Shown here: in pieces, positions 8,113-17,200 of the stretch | Layout of the letters: every line of letters starts with the position of its first letter | How positions within the stretch are numbered: position 1 is the first letter of the stretch | NCBI RefSeq assembly: GCF_004345645.1 | Contig: NZ_SLWS01000009.1 | Span: 124,001-188,000, forward strand | Reading direction: 5' to 3' | DNA length: 64,000 nucleotides | From: Actinocrispum wychmicini | GTDB lineage: Bacteria > Actinomycetota > Actinomycetes > Mycobacteriales > Pseudonocardiaceae | Translations under genes and position numbers: made by a program | Notes under the pieces: generated by a model | Databases searched by the model: none | The model's input: only the letters and a program-made list of their open reading frames with translations | What the model was told of the DNA's origin: nothing

Positions 8113-9673
8113 TCAGATTCCGGTGACCGTGCAGAACGCGGTGGGCCGGTAGACCAGCAGGGCCGCGCGCGCGTCGGCGCGGATGGCCTGCTTGCCGTTG
8201 ATGAAGAAGTCCGCGTGGCTGTTGGACACCTGCACGTCCACGCCCCGCCGGGTCGAGAGCTCCGAGAAGTTCACGAAGTCCCCGACCACGGCGGTGTTTT
8301 CCGGTCCGGCCTCGCTCGGGCTGCCCCAGATGTACAGGCCGTCCGCCGTGCGCAGCAGCCGGATGTCCTGCCAGTCGTTCGGGTGGATGATCGCCGCGTT
8401 CGGCAGGGCACGGCCGGTCACCCGGCACTTTCACCATGCCCTTGTAGATCGCGTCCGGGACCGGGGTCGCCGCCCTTGGCCTGGGTCTGGATACCGGGGG
8501 TGTTGAGGATGCCGCGCAGGTTCGGCGCGGTCCCTTGCCGATCAGGATCTGTGCGTCCAGCCGCTGGCGCAGCATGAACGGCATCCGGTTGTCGACGTAC
8601 CCGCGTGCCTGGGGCTCGTCGTCGAGCTGCTCGTCGGTGACCGGCAACCACACCGAGACCTTGCGCACCGGGGAGGTCTGTTCGGTGAGCTGCAACCCGG
8701 CCTCCGGATATGCCCCGGCTTCCGCTGTTTCCGCTGCGGTGTTGGTGAACACCGTCTCTTCCATGTAGACCACGGCGGCCTGGCTGGTGGTGGTCGCCGG
8801 GATGATGTCGATGATCTGGACCGGGCGGGTGGCGAACTCGACCACCTTGCCGGTCCGGAACGTTTCCGGCAGCCAGCCGGCCGTGGTCGAGAACAGGGTC
8901 TTCAGCTCCACGTCCAGGTGGGCTTCCGGCCCGACCTGTCCCTGAACGCCTTTGTAGGCAACGGATTCGGTGAACAGGTCACCGAACGACTTGGTCCCGG
9001 TCGGCTCGGCCGACGGTGCACCGGAGTCTGCACCGGGCTCGGTGAGCAGGGACGCCAGCCGGGCCAGCTCGGTGTCCAGATCGGTCAACAGCTCGGCGGA
9101 CACGAGGCCGAGGCCCTTGCCCTTGGGGCGCCGCTTCGCCACGACGTCAGCGGCCCGATCATTGAGGTCGGTCACGGCGGCCAGGACCGCCCGCGCCTCA
9201 TCAACCAGTGTCAGGGGGCCGCTTTTCACGGCCAGGGTGCGCGTGTCCACACCAGCGCCACGCAGGACCGGGGACACCTCATACACCCGGATGGCTTCCA
9301 GGAACCGGACCGGGCGGTCGTCCTGCTCACCGTAGGAGAAGGTGACCGGGTCGTACCCGTAGGGCCACTCCCGAAGCTCGCCCATCTGCTTGACCACCGC
9401 GAACGTGTCCCGCCCGGCGGTGGTGTCCAGGAAGAACTGTCCGTCCAGGATGGCTTCCCGCTCAGTGGTCCGGATGACACCTTTGCCGACCGGAAGCGCG
9501 CCCTGCCAGGTGGTGTGTCCGTAGGCGGAGATGCGGACCGGGGCGCCGTCGGTGAACGCCCCAGGTATGGCCACGTCCCCGTCGGAGTCGATCGCGTTCA
9601 GGGTGGCGAACACGGCGGTCACCTCGCCCCGATCGGGGTCCTTGACCTCCACACGGAGGCGTTTGGTGTTCAC
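8113..9673 (-). pseudogene. Fused prohead protease and major capsid protein, frameshifted
   Basis: The first ~190 residues from the ATG at 9671-9673 match a prohead protease of the S78/U35 type (FATLNAIDSDGDVAIPGAF, catalytic His region SAYGHTTW, Ser region PVTFSYG). The rest is an HK97-fold capsid protein (LFTESVAYKG, TSPVRKVSVWLPVTDEQL, RLDAQILIG, ALPNAAIIHPNDW). So protease and capsid are one gene of about 520 codons, as in some phages. Three single-base frameshifts lie close together, near 8527, 8465 and 8428; correct residues appear in changing frames (APNLRGILNTPGIQTQ, VPDAIYKGMVKV, VTGRALPNAAIIHP) down to the stop at 8113. The capsid C-terminus cannot be made as encoded. Confidence 0.85.
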
Positions 9674-10906
9674 GATTGCTCCTCCGGTGGAGTCGGGACG
9701 CCGGTAGGCGACGGGGTGGTGGTGTTGGGGCGTTGGAGCTGGACACTGAACAGCCCGGTGTGCCGTAGCAGGGTGAAGCCCTCAGCGGCCACAGCGGCCG
9801 TGACCGCCGCGGCTTCGAACCCGGCGTCGACGAGTTGGCGGATGGTGGACGCCTGCCGGAACTGGATCTCCGCGACGTCGCGGCGGTCTTCGCGCAGGAA
9901 CGGGATGTCGCGGTCGTCGTACCACAACGCGGCGCCCACAGTGGGCGGTGTCACCAGGTTCTGCAAGCTGGCGGCGGCCATCCTCCACAGTGGGCGGATC
10001 GTGCCGTCCGCGAACCTCCGGCGGGCCTGTGCGTAGTTGCGGTAGGTCGCCGCCGCGAGCCCCTCGGACAGGCCCACGATCACCGGCGGAACCCCCGCAG
10101 CGGCAGCGATCCGGGTCTCTCCGTGGCCCTGCACGCCTGTGAGGTCGACCTGTTGGAGATTGGTGCACACGGTCTTGACGTCCGCGCCACCGCCCAGGTA
10201 GAGCGTCCGATAGGCGTTGTGCGCACCCTTGTGGCGGGCGTCCATCGCGGCCCGGAACCGCTCGGGCTGCACGTCCTTGTCGAACGTCACCACCATCGAG
10301 GGCACCGCGCCGTTGTCGAAGAACCGCCGCTTGTGCACCGTCGCGGCCTTGTCCGACCCGATCTCTTCCAGAACCGGACTCAGCCAGGACATGCCCCGCC
10401 ATCGGGCGGCCGGGTCGGGAATCGGCGAGTAGTGACACATCTCGTCAGCCAGCAACGCGTCCGGGTCCCCGCCCTGGCCCGGTCGCAGCCCGCCCAACGT
10501 TCCCGGCGGTGGTGGCGTAGAAGTTCCCCGCCAGCGACACGTCGGATTCCATCCGGGCCAGCAGTTCGCCCGTGGTGCCCGACGGCCACGGTTTCGCCAG
10601 GAGCGCTAGGTCGGGCGAGTCGAACCCGAACAGGTCGCCGGGTCGGCCGGCGTCGGTGAGCTCCCGCGAGGCGAACCAGGCTTCGGCGAACACCAGTTGC
10701 TGGGCCAGGACACAGGCGAACACCACGCCGTTGGTCTTGTACGCGGCCTGGACATAGCCGGCGAAGTCGTTCTCGACCCGTTCCCGGTTAGTGGTGCTGG
10801 TCGCCGCCCAGGACTCCCGGAACACGTCGAGCTGCCAGAACGGCGGTTCGGTCCACTGCTTACGCCCCCGACCGGACGGGGCGGTGATCTTGCGGGAGAG
10901 TCTCAC
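9670..10906 (-). pseudogene. Portal protein, frameshifted with internal deletion
   Basis: The portal ring subunit through which DNA enters the head. The N-terminal part from the ATG at 10904-10906 includes YKTNGVVFACVLAQQLVF and MESDVSLAGNFYATT. The frame then breaks near 10490 and continues in another frame with LLADEMCHYSPIPDP, WLSPVLEEIGSDKAA, GVPPVIVGLSEGLAAATY and the C-terminal tail to 9670. The region normally lying between these blocks seems shortened by several dozen residues. The start overlaps the upstream small membrane protein by 4 bases, and its stop overlaps the protease-capsid start. The product is not expected to be functional. Confidence 0.85.
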
Positions 10907-11058
10907 GAGACCGCCACCAGGAACAGCACGGCCAACGCCGCGACCAACACGCCCGCGACCATCAGCCCGATCGGGACGGACAGCAAGGCGACACCGGTCA
11001 CGACCAGCCCAGCGGCCAGCAGCAACAGCACGGCGAGAGCGATTTCGGGACGCGACAT
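10903..11058 (-). CDS. Small two-helix phage membrane protein
   Basis: A 51-residue, almost entirely hydrophobic protein (MSRPEIALAVLLLLAAGL then a second helix VAGVLVAALAVLFLV). The ATG at 11056-11058 has GGAGA 4 bases upstream. It sits between terminase and portal, overlapping the portal start by 4 bases. Small membrane proteins of unknown role are common at this place in actinophages. It could also be holin-like, but gene position argues against a lysis role. Confidence 0.5.
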   Translation of the reverse strand: MSRPEIALAVLLLLAAGLVVTGVALLSVPIGLMVAGVLVAALAVLFLVAVS

Positions 11059-11068
11059 GGGGTCTCCT

Positions 11069-12650
11069 TCAGGCGTACACCGCCCACGGGTCGGCGGCCT
11101 GGTCCTCATCGGGCATCGTTGCAGCGGCTTGGAGCGCCAACACGTCCGCGATCCCGGCGTCGATCTTGCGCCGGTCCGGACCTTTCACGAACACGTACTT
11201 CGTGCCGCCGTCGTCATCCGCGTCCCGCACGTGCACTTTCGTTCTGTGCATGGCCAACACGTGATCCGTGGTGACCGCATCCCCGTCGTGCGAGTACGCG
11301 CCCTCAGCGAGGGCAGTCAGCCATCGGTCACACGCCCGCGCCATCCGAACCAAACTGTTGGTGTCGAAGAAGATCACCCGGTCGTCGCCGTAGGACTGCG
11401 CCCAGCCCTCGATCTCGGTGTGCCACTTCGCCGGGTCACACAGCATCAACCCCACCCGGTAGTGGTCGAACGCCCACGCCACCGCTTCATGTACCTCTGC
11501 CCGCGGGATGCGCCACCCGGGCGGCGCCTTCGCCGGGCGGGTCCACACGCGGATCACGAACGTGTGCGGCCGACCGTCCACCAACGTGCAGGCACGCAAC
11601 GCGGTCGCGTCGTCCGAGATGGAACCGTCGAACCGAGCCCGACCCGGGCACCGCGCTCGACCTGGACATCAGGCCGGACCAGCGAGCCCCACCGGGCCGC
11701 GTGCACGGCCTTCAACCGGTTGTCGGTCGGCTGGTTGAACAAGAACCGCAACGCGTCCTCCCATGCGGTGTCCGGGTCGCGGATCTCGGCCACCAACCGA
11801 TCCAGGTCCACCCATCGCGCGTCCCCGTAGGCGACCGCCAGCGCGACGCGCAGCTCGCCGTCCGGGGCGTCTTGGCTGACCTCGGGGGCCTGCACCGCGT
11901 CGTAGAACACGCCCGCCGTGGCCGTGGTCGCGGCCTTGTGGGTGTCCTCAGCCATCGACCCTTCACCCGGGGTGAAGCTGTTGGTGGTCTCGTACGACCG
12001 GCCGCGCATCTTGGCCACGTTGCGGCGCAACGTCTTCGCCAACGCCCGGCCTCCGTTGGACAGTGTCCACAGGTGGGTCTCGTCCAACACGGCGTAGGTG
12101 ACCCGCTGGCCCTCCCGGGAGCCGGCCGACGCGGTGACCGGCTCCAACCGGCCCGGCCGATCAGTCAGGAAACACCGGGTCAACCCGACATCGATCCGCA
12201 GATCGTCGGCCGCGCGGCCGTCGTTCGCGGTGAGCAGCTCGTACAGCGCGCCATAGGTGTTGTCGGTCTGGTCTTCCGAACAGGCGGCGATCTGCACCCA
12301 CGGCGGCGGGTCCCCGGCCGTGCCCCACGGCCGGGGACCGGGTCACCTGCCGCGTCCCAGCCGGCGAACCGGACCGGGCCAGCGAACTCCGCGACCGCCT
12401 TCACGGCCCCCAGCGGGGACTTGCCCCACCCTTTCGACCGGCGCGAACAGCCACGCCGGTACACGAACGCCCCGGTGACAGGGTCCAGTGCGAACCAGCG
12501 CACCACCAGTCGGGCTTGCTCATCGGTTAGCAGCAACGGCGCGTCGGGGTTGTTCGGGGCGGGCAAGTAGTCCGCCCACCACTCCAACAGAGCCCACCCC
12601 AACGACGGGAACTCACCCAGGTACTCAGGACCACGCCAGGGCATCGGCAC
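11069..12650 (-). pseudogene. Terminase large subunit, split by two frameshifts
   Basis: The DNA-packaging ATPase/nuclease. From the ATG at 12650 the N-terminal part includes the ATPase P-loop region RRSKGWGKSPLGAV. After a frame break near 12330 the frame covers AACSEDQTDNTYGALYELL, the Walker B segment VTYAVLDETHLW and ETTNSFTPGEGSMAED. A second break near 11635 leads to the nuclease domain (FDGS followed by DDATALRACTLV, then LMLCDPAKWHTEIEGW) and the stop at 11069. All blocks of a full terminase are present over about 527 codons, but not in one frame. Recent decay or indel errors are both possible; the many similar breaks nearby favour decay. Confidence 0.85.
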
Positions 12651-12663
12651 CCCCGGTGGGTGG

Positions 12664-13088
12664 TCAGTCGTCCTGTTCGGACACCACCGTCAGATGCGAG
12701 TACCGGCCCGGCCGTGTGGACGAGGGCGGCTCGGCGCCCGGTTCGGTGATCTGCATCCGCAGCCGCTGCCGATCCTCGGGGTTGCGCCCAACTTGCCCAC
12801 CCGCAACCGCAACTTGGGCGCGACCGAGGCCACCCCGGACCACAACTCGGCGTGCAACAGGGCCGTGTCCAGCAGGAAGTCCCAGTCAGTAGCGGTCATG
12901 GACTGGGCTTGTGGCGAGGTCCGCCAGGTGTTCCACCATTGGCGGGTCTGTTCGGGCCAGTCCACCGTGTCCGGCAGTTCCGGGCCGCGTACCTGCCCGT
13001 CCGGGGCGACCACGGTGGGCGGAGTCGGGTCCGCGTTGCGGCGGCGGCGCTTCGCAGGGTCTTTCGGAGTCGGGCCACGACCAGCCAC
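12664..13088 (-). pseudogene. Terminase small subunit, C-terminally frameshifted
   Basis: The start MAGRGPTPKDPAKRRRRN is characteristic of P27-family small terminase subunits, which recognise phage DNA for packaging. The middle (TRQWWNTWRTSPQAQSM, DWDFLLDTALLHAELW) fits the family. Near 12785 the frame shifts; the proper end continues as EDRQRLRMQI and SHLTVVSEQDD to a stop at 12664-12666. In the unshifted frame an Arg/Pro-rich unrelated tail results. The stop lies 13 bases before the large subunit start, the usual order. Confidence 0.8.
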
Positions 13089-13181
13089 GTGAACACCTCA
13101 CAGACTGGGCAGGAGTCCTTCACCCAATCTACTGACGAGTAGGGTCTTTATGAAGGCGAGGTAGGCGCCGACTGCACACAA

Positions 13182-14030
13182 ATGGAGCAGCCTCGTCCGC
13201 GCCTTCGTACTTCCGACGGTCCCCACAGGTCTAGTAAACGTGTCGCTCTGCGGCCCCCAGCCCGACGCAGGACACGGCGACTGCGTGGCTGGGGCCAATG
13301 GATAGGTCCCATCACCCAAGCCATTACCGGGTTAGCCACAATCGGCGCCCTCGTGCTTACTACGTTGTCACTGAAGGCGACCCAAGAGCAAAACGCGGAG
13401 CAGAACGCGCTAACCGCGCAAGGGCAGTACACCGACCGCTACACCAAGGCCATCGACCAACTCGGCCAGAAGGGAGACGACCGGCTACAGATCCGCCTCG
13501 GAGGGATCCACGCGCTCGAACGACTCGCCCATGACTCCCCATCCGACCAGCCCACCATCATCGAAGTCCTCACCGCGTTCGTGCGCACCAACACCAACGC
13601 CCCCTTCAGCACTGGCATCCGACTATGCGAACCGCCAACAGACATCCAAGCAGCGCTGACGGTCCTCGGCCGCCGAAACAGCGCGAACGACAACGGGACC
13701 CGTGTCGACCTCCACTACGCGTGTCTCTCGGTCACGGACCTGACCGGTGCGAACCTGGCCGGCGCGCACCTGTTCTGCACGAACCTGGCCGGCGCGGGCC
13801 TGATCGGCGCGAACCTGCGCAACGCAGACCTGGCCATCGCGCACCTGGACGGCGCGCTTCTGGCCGGCGCGGACCTGCATGGCGCGGACCTGACCGGCGC
13901 GTACCTCAACGGCGCGCTTCTGACCGGCGCGAACTTGCACGACGCGAACCTGACCCACGCGAGCCACAATTCAGCTACTCGCATCGACAACGTAGTAACG
14001 AGTTCCAAGACGACAGGTCAGTGGTGGTGA
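13182..14030 (+). CDS. Pentapeptide-repeat membrane protein, prophage cargo
   Basis: A 282-residue plus-strand protein. Residues ~40-65 form a hydrophobic helix (AITGLATIGALVLTTLSL). Then comes a helical region (YTDRYTKAIDQLGQKGDD) and, from residue ~180 to 265, about fifteen A(N/D)LxG/A pentapeptide repeats (for example ANLAGAHLFCTNLAGAGL) that would fold into a right-handed quadrilateral beta-helix. Actinomycetes carry many such proteins of unknown role; some family members bind gyrase as DNA mimics, but nothing here proves that. It lies between the HNH and terminase genes in the opposite direction, so it is cargo. A regular 30-base sequence periodicity reflects the repeats. Confidence 0.75.
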   Translation: MEQPRPRLRTSDGPHRSSKRVALRPPARRRTRRLRGWGQWIGPITQAITGLATIGALVLTTLSLKATQEQNAEQNALTAQGQYTDRYTKAIDQLGQKGDDRLQIRLGGIHALERLAHDSPSDQPTIIEVLTAFVRTNTNAPFSTGIRLCEPPTDIQAALTVLGRRNSANDNGTRVDLHYACLSVTDLTGANLAGAHLFCTNLAGAGLIGANLRNADLAIAHLDGALLAGADLHGADLTGAYLNGALLTGANLHDANLTHASHNSATRIDNVVTSSKTTGQWW

Positions 14031-14200
14031 TTCAGGTCGATGCCATTGCCACACGGATCAAGTTCACTCACCCGGACCAGCATTACGGCGGGCAGACCAG
14101 CCAGTCCGGCCACCCGGTGAACTACAGGTCCTTCGTCAAGTTCGCACGGAAACGAATGATGCGGGCGCTGTCCAGCCCCCAGACCCGTACACAATCGTGA
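14021..14200 (+). CDS. Possible small protein overlapping pentapeptide gene end
   Basis: A 59-codon open frame starting at one of three consecutive GTG codons, overlapping the pentapeptide gene stop by 10 bases. The product would be basic (KFTHPDQHYGG, FVKFARKRMMRAL). No family is recognised and no strong ribosome site is visible, so it may be chance. It is listed only because it fills the gap before the HNH gene. Confidence 0.25.
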   Translation: MVVIQVDAIATRIKFTHPDQHYGGQTSQSGHPVNYRSFVKFARKRMMRALSSPQTRTQS

Positions 14201-14231
14201 AGGGGTAAGAGATGGGTCACGTAACCCCTGG

Positions 14232-14573
14232 TCAGCCTCGCGCGACCGGGGTCCCCCTACCGTCCCGCCCCCTCCACCCGTAGTTACACGCAGCGTGTGC
14301 GGCGCCGAGTGGTCCGTGCCGGCCGCCGTGGCGAATCGGAATCAGATGTTCAGCGGTCCTCGGGTCCTCGGGTCCGAACGGGGCACCACAGAGACAGCAG
14401 TGAGTTGCGGTTGCGATCACGGCCTCGCGGCGTCGCCGGTAGTCGGCACCGTATCCACGTTGGGTGGTCGTTCCTCGTTGTTCCGATCGGGCACGTTCGC
14501 GCCCCCGGCGGCATGAGGCGCAACGCGAACCGAGGGTGGGGGTACCGCAGTCCAGGCATGGGCGGTGTGGCAT
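14232..14573 (-). CDS. HNH endonuclease of the packaging module
   Basis: A 113-residue protein with two zinc-binding Cys pairs near the N-terminus (CLDCGTP and CASC), a further pair (CCLCGAPF) and the HNH core AEHLIPIRHGG followed by CNYGWRGRDG. Small HNH nucleases next to the terminase small subunit assist DNA cleavage during packaging in many actinophages and HK97-like phages. The start is the ATG at 14571-14573. It is the last recognisable phage gene on the right. The core motif residues are all present, so it may still be active. Confidence 0.8.
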   Translation of the reverse strand: MPHRPCLDCGTPTLGSRCASCRRGRERARSEQRGTTTQRGYGADYRRRREAVIATATHCCLCGAPFGPEDPRTAEHLIPIRHGGRHGPLGAAHAACNYGWRGRDGRGTPVARG

Positions 14574-15136
14574 CTCAGCTCACCGCCAACCATGATCTTC
14601 GCCGTAACAGTGGTCGTCACCTACGGCGGCTATCAGCTCGTCGCCGTGTTCCTGTAACAGCTACGACGTCCATGCCTTGTCCACGGCCGACGTGCAATGC
14701 TGCCTGCGCGCTGCACCGGAAGGCGGTGCCGACACGCACACGCCCACTGGAAGGGCGGCAGCGGCGGAGGTCGGTGTACCCGCACACCCACACCGGCCCC
14801 CGCCCAACGAACGACCAACAGTGGCTGGGAATACAGGCAGCAAGTCTGCCGAGAACAGGCCCTGCCCTGAGCGGCAGTGACCACGCATTTCAGGGTCGCC
14901 TGCCATGTCTCGCGTAGTAACCTTGCGTAACCGTACTGGTCACCGTTAGTGCTGTTGATGTAGTCGTAGGAGCAGGTGGGCGACCGGCCAGGACTGGCCA
15001 CCCGTCCCTGCCGTCTATCCTGACCTGCGGAAACTCTCCGGCAGACATATGTACCTAAGACAGGACTTGACTCAAGCCGTCCGAGCGGAGCGAGGACAGA
15101 CAACACTGTCAGTGGGCGGCGGTAGCGTGGGGCACT
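14574..15136. other. Gap between prophage and ligase gene
   Basis: About 560 bases without a convincing gene, tRNA or integrase. It holds short inverted repeats (GGCCAG-GA-CTGGCC at 14986-14999 and CTTGA-C-TCAAG near 15066-15076). The prophage right end probably lies here. No direct repeat partner can be tested, because the left end is outside the window. Confidence 0.5.
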
Positions 15137-17131
15137 ATGGACGCTCGGGGACGGATCCGACAACTCGCCGACCAGGTGACGGCGCTGCGTGACGCGTACT
15201 ACCAGGGTGCGCCGTTGGTGGCGGACGCCGAGTACGACGCGATCGAGGACGAGCTTCGGCGGTTGATCGACGAGAACCCGCAGTGGGCGCCTGTGCCGAA
15301 TCCGCTGGAGCTGGTGGGTGCGCCGACGGTGCTGCACGCGCCGGTTCGGCATTCACGGCCGATGCTGTCGCTGGAGAAGGCGACTCGGCCTGAGCAGGTC
15401 GCGGCGTTCTTCGACCGGTTCCCCGGTCAGCCGGTGGTGGTGATGCCGAAGTTGGATGGGTTGTCGCTGGCGTTGGTCTTCCAGGACGGGCGGTGGGTGC
15501 GGGCGATCACTCGCGGTGACGGGACCACCGGCGATGATGTCACCCTGCTGGTGCGGGCGCTGGTCGACGGGATCCCTGAGCGGGTCGCGGCGTCGGGTCG
15601 GGTGGAGGTGCGGGGTGAGGCGGTGATGCTGCGGTCCACGTTCGCCGCCTACAACGCCGCGCATCCGGACCAGCCGCTGATCAACCCGCGCGGCGCCGCG
15701 GCCGGCACGTTGCGGGCCAAGGATCCGGCGACGGTCGCGGAGAGACGGTTGCGGTTCTTCGCGTTCGACCTGGACACCACGAACCCCGGTGATGTGCGGG
15801 TGGACCTGCAGGAGGCGTTGGGCACGCTCGGGTTCACCGCCGCCGAGATGCGTCATTGTGCCGACGCGGACGCCGCGCAGGCGGTGATCGAGGCGATCGA
15901 GCAGGGGCGCAACGACCTGGACTACGACCTCGATGGTGCCGTGCTGCGACTGGCCAACCGCGACGCCTACGCCGCCGCCGGGACCCGGTCGAACTCGCCC
16001 CGCGGCGCGCTGGCGTTCAAGTTCGCCGCCGAGGAGAAGACCACTGTGCTGTCCGATGTGGTGTGGGACGTCGGCAAGACCGGCAAGATCGCCCCGGTCG
16101 CCCACTTGGAACCGGTGTTCGTGGGCGGTACCACGGTCACCCGCGCCACCCTGGCGAACCAGGAGGTGATCCGCGCCCGGGGCATCAAGATCGGCGACAC
16201 GGTGCTGGTGCGCCGGGCGGGCGACGTGATCCCGTTCGTCGCGGGGGTGCTGGACGCCTCGAAACGCACCGGCGCCGAGCGGGATATCGTGCCGCCCACC
16301 GGCTGCCCGTCGTGCGGGCAGCCGCTGACCGAGCAGGGTAACAGTCGCGAACTGTTCTGTACCAACGTTTCCTGCCCCGCGCAGACGGTGCGGCGGTTGA
16401 TCCACTGGGCCTCGCGGGCCGCCGCGGACATCGAGGCTGTCGGTCCGGTGTGGATCGAACGGCTGGCCGAAGTCGGGATCTTGGAGCACCCGTCGGACTT
16501 CTACCGGCTGACCGCGGAGACGCTGCTGGAGTTCGACCGGATCGGTGACGTGTCGGCCGCACGGATGATCGAGTCGATCGACGCGAGCCGTCGGGTCGGG
16601 TTGCGCCGGGCGCTGATCGGGCTGGCGATCCCGATGGCCTCCGAGGGCACCGCCACCCGCTTGTGCCGCGCGGGATTCAGCTCGCTGGAGGAGGTCGCGG
16701 ACGCCACTGAGGACCAACTCGTGGCCGTCGAGGACATCGGACCGAAGGTCGCCGCGTCACTGAGCATGCACCTCGCGCGGCTGCGGCCGGAACTGGAACG
16801 GCTCCGGGAGCGTGGTGTGTCCCTGGACGTACGCGACGAGGACCTCCCGCCGGTCGTCGCGTCCGACGCGCCGCTGGCCGGCAAGACGGTGGTGATCACC
16901 GGCGCGATCAGCGACCCACGCACCGGCGAGAAAGTCCCCCGGCCGACGTTCCAGCGGCTGTGCGAGAAAGCCGGCGCGACTACCGCGTCCTCGGTCTCGG
17001 CGAGCACCGACCTGCTCATCACCGGTGGTGACGTCGGCGCCGCCAAACTCACCAAGGCCGAGAAACTGGGGGTCGAAGTCGTCGACCAAAGCCAGATCTG
17101 GGATCAACTCATCGCCGCCAACATCGCGTAA
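15137..17131 (+). CDS. ligA: NAD-dependent DNA ligase (divergent LigA)
   Basis: A 664-residue enzyme sealing nicks in DNA using NAD+. Domain order is canonical: Ia domain (YYQGAPLVADAEYDAI), adenylation domain with the active Lys at about residue 105 in PKLDG, nucleotide motifs (ITRGDGTTGDDVT, EVRGEAV), OB fold, a four-Cys zinc finger (CPSCGQPL to CTNVSCPAQ), helix-hairpin-helix region and a C-terminal BRCT domain (LAGKTVVITGA). Several conserved blocks differ from the usual actinobacterial enzyme: KLDG rather than KIDG and NPRGAAAGTLR rather than NPRNSAAGSLR. It may thus be a second, accessory LigA; the housekeeping copy would be elsewhere. It stands alone, directly beyond the prophage. Confidence 0.9.
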   Translation: MDARGRIRQLADQVTALRDAYYQGAPLVADAEYDAIEDELRRLIDENPQWAPVPNPLELVGAPTVLHAPVRHSRPMLSLEKATRPEQVAAFFDRFPGQPVVVMPKLDGLSLALVFQDGRWVRAITRGDGTTGDDVTLLVRALVDGIPERVAASGRVEVRGEAVMLRSTFAAYNAAHPDQPLINPRGAAAGTLRAKDPATVAERRLRFFAFDLDTTNPGDVRVDLQEALGTLGFTAAEMRHCADADAAQAVIEAIEQGRNDLDYDLDGAVLRLANRDAYAAAGTRSNSPRGALAFKFAAEEKTTVLSDVVWDVGKTGKIAPVAHLEPVFVGGTTVTRATLANQEVIRARGIKIGDTVLVRRAGDVIPFVAGVLDASKRTGAERDIVPPTGCPSCGQPLTEQGNSRELFCTNVSCPAQTVRRLIHWASRAAADIEAVGPVWIERLAEVGILEHPSDFYRLTAETLLEFDRIGDVSAARMIESIDASRRVGLRRALIGLAIPMASEGTATRLCRAGFSSLEEVADATEDQLVAVEDIGPKVAASLSMHLARLRPELERLRERGVSLDVRDEDLPPVVASDAPLAGKTVVITGAISDPRTGEKVPRPTFQRLCEKAGATTASSVSASTDLLITGGDVGAAKLTKAEKLGVEVVDQSQIWDQLIAANIA

Positions 17132-17200
17132 CCCCGGTCGCGGTGACTATCGTGCGGGGTCACCTGTTCGGGTGTGCGCGATGGGGCGAGGAGTGCGCGG

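Larger units (their letters stand above)
1..14573. mobile_element. Decayed siphophage prophage remnant
   Basis: A contiguous set of minus-strand head, packaging and tail genes in the usual siphophage order, read right to left from the HNH nuclease and terminases to the tape measure, which leaves the window at the left. Seven large structural or packaging genes carry frameshifts, an internal deletion or an amber codon, whereas the neighbouring 48 kb shows no broken genes. Four plus-strand genes lie between the phage genes as cargo. No integrase, repressor, replication or lysis genes and no attachment site are visible, so the element is probably defective. Its left boundary lies outside the window and its right boundary is somewhere between the HNH gene and the ligase gene. 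Confidence 0.9.

Noticed and set aside
13741..13970. Regular short repeats resembling a tandem-repeat or CRISPR-like array
   Set aside because: The periodicity follows pentapeptide-repeat codons of the cargo protein; there are no spacers or palindromic repeats.
1..14573. Interpretation as a functional gene transfer agent or tailocin
   Set aside because: Capsid, portal, terminase, tail tube and tape measure are all disrupted, so neither particles nor tails could assemble as encoded.
14633..15352. Minus-strand reading frame between HNH gene and ligase
   Set aside because: No family pattern, overlaps the ligase start, and no ribosome site; treated as noncoding.
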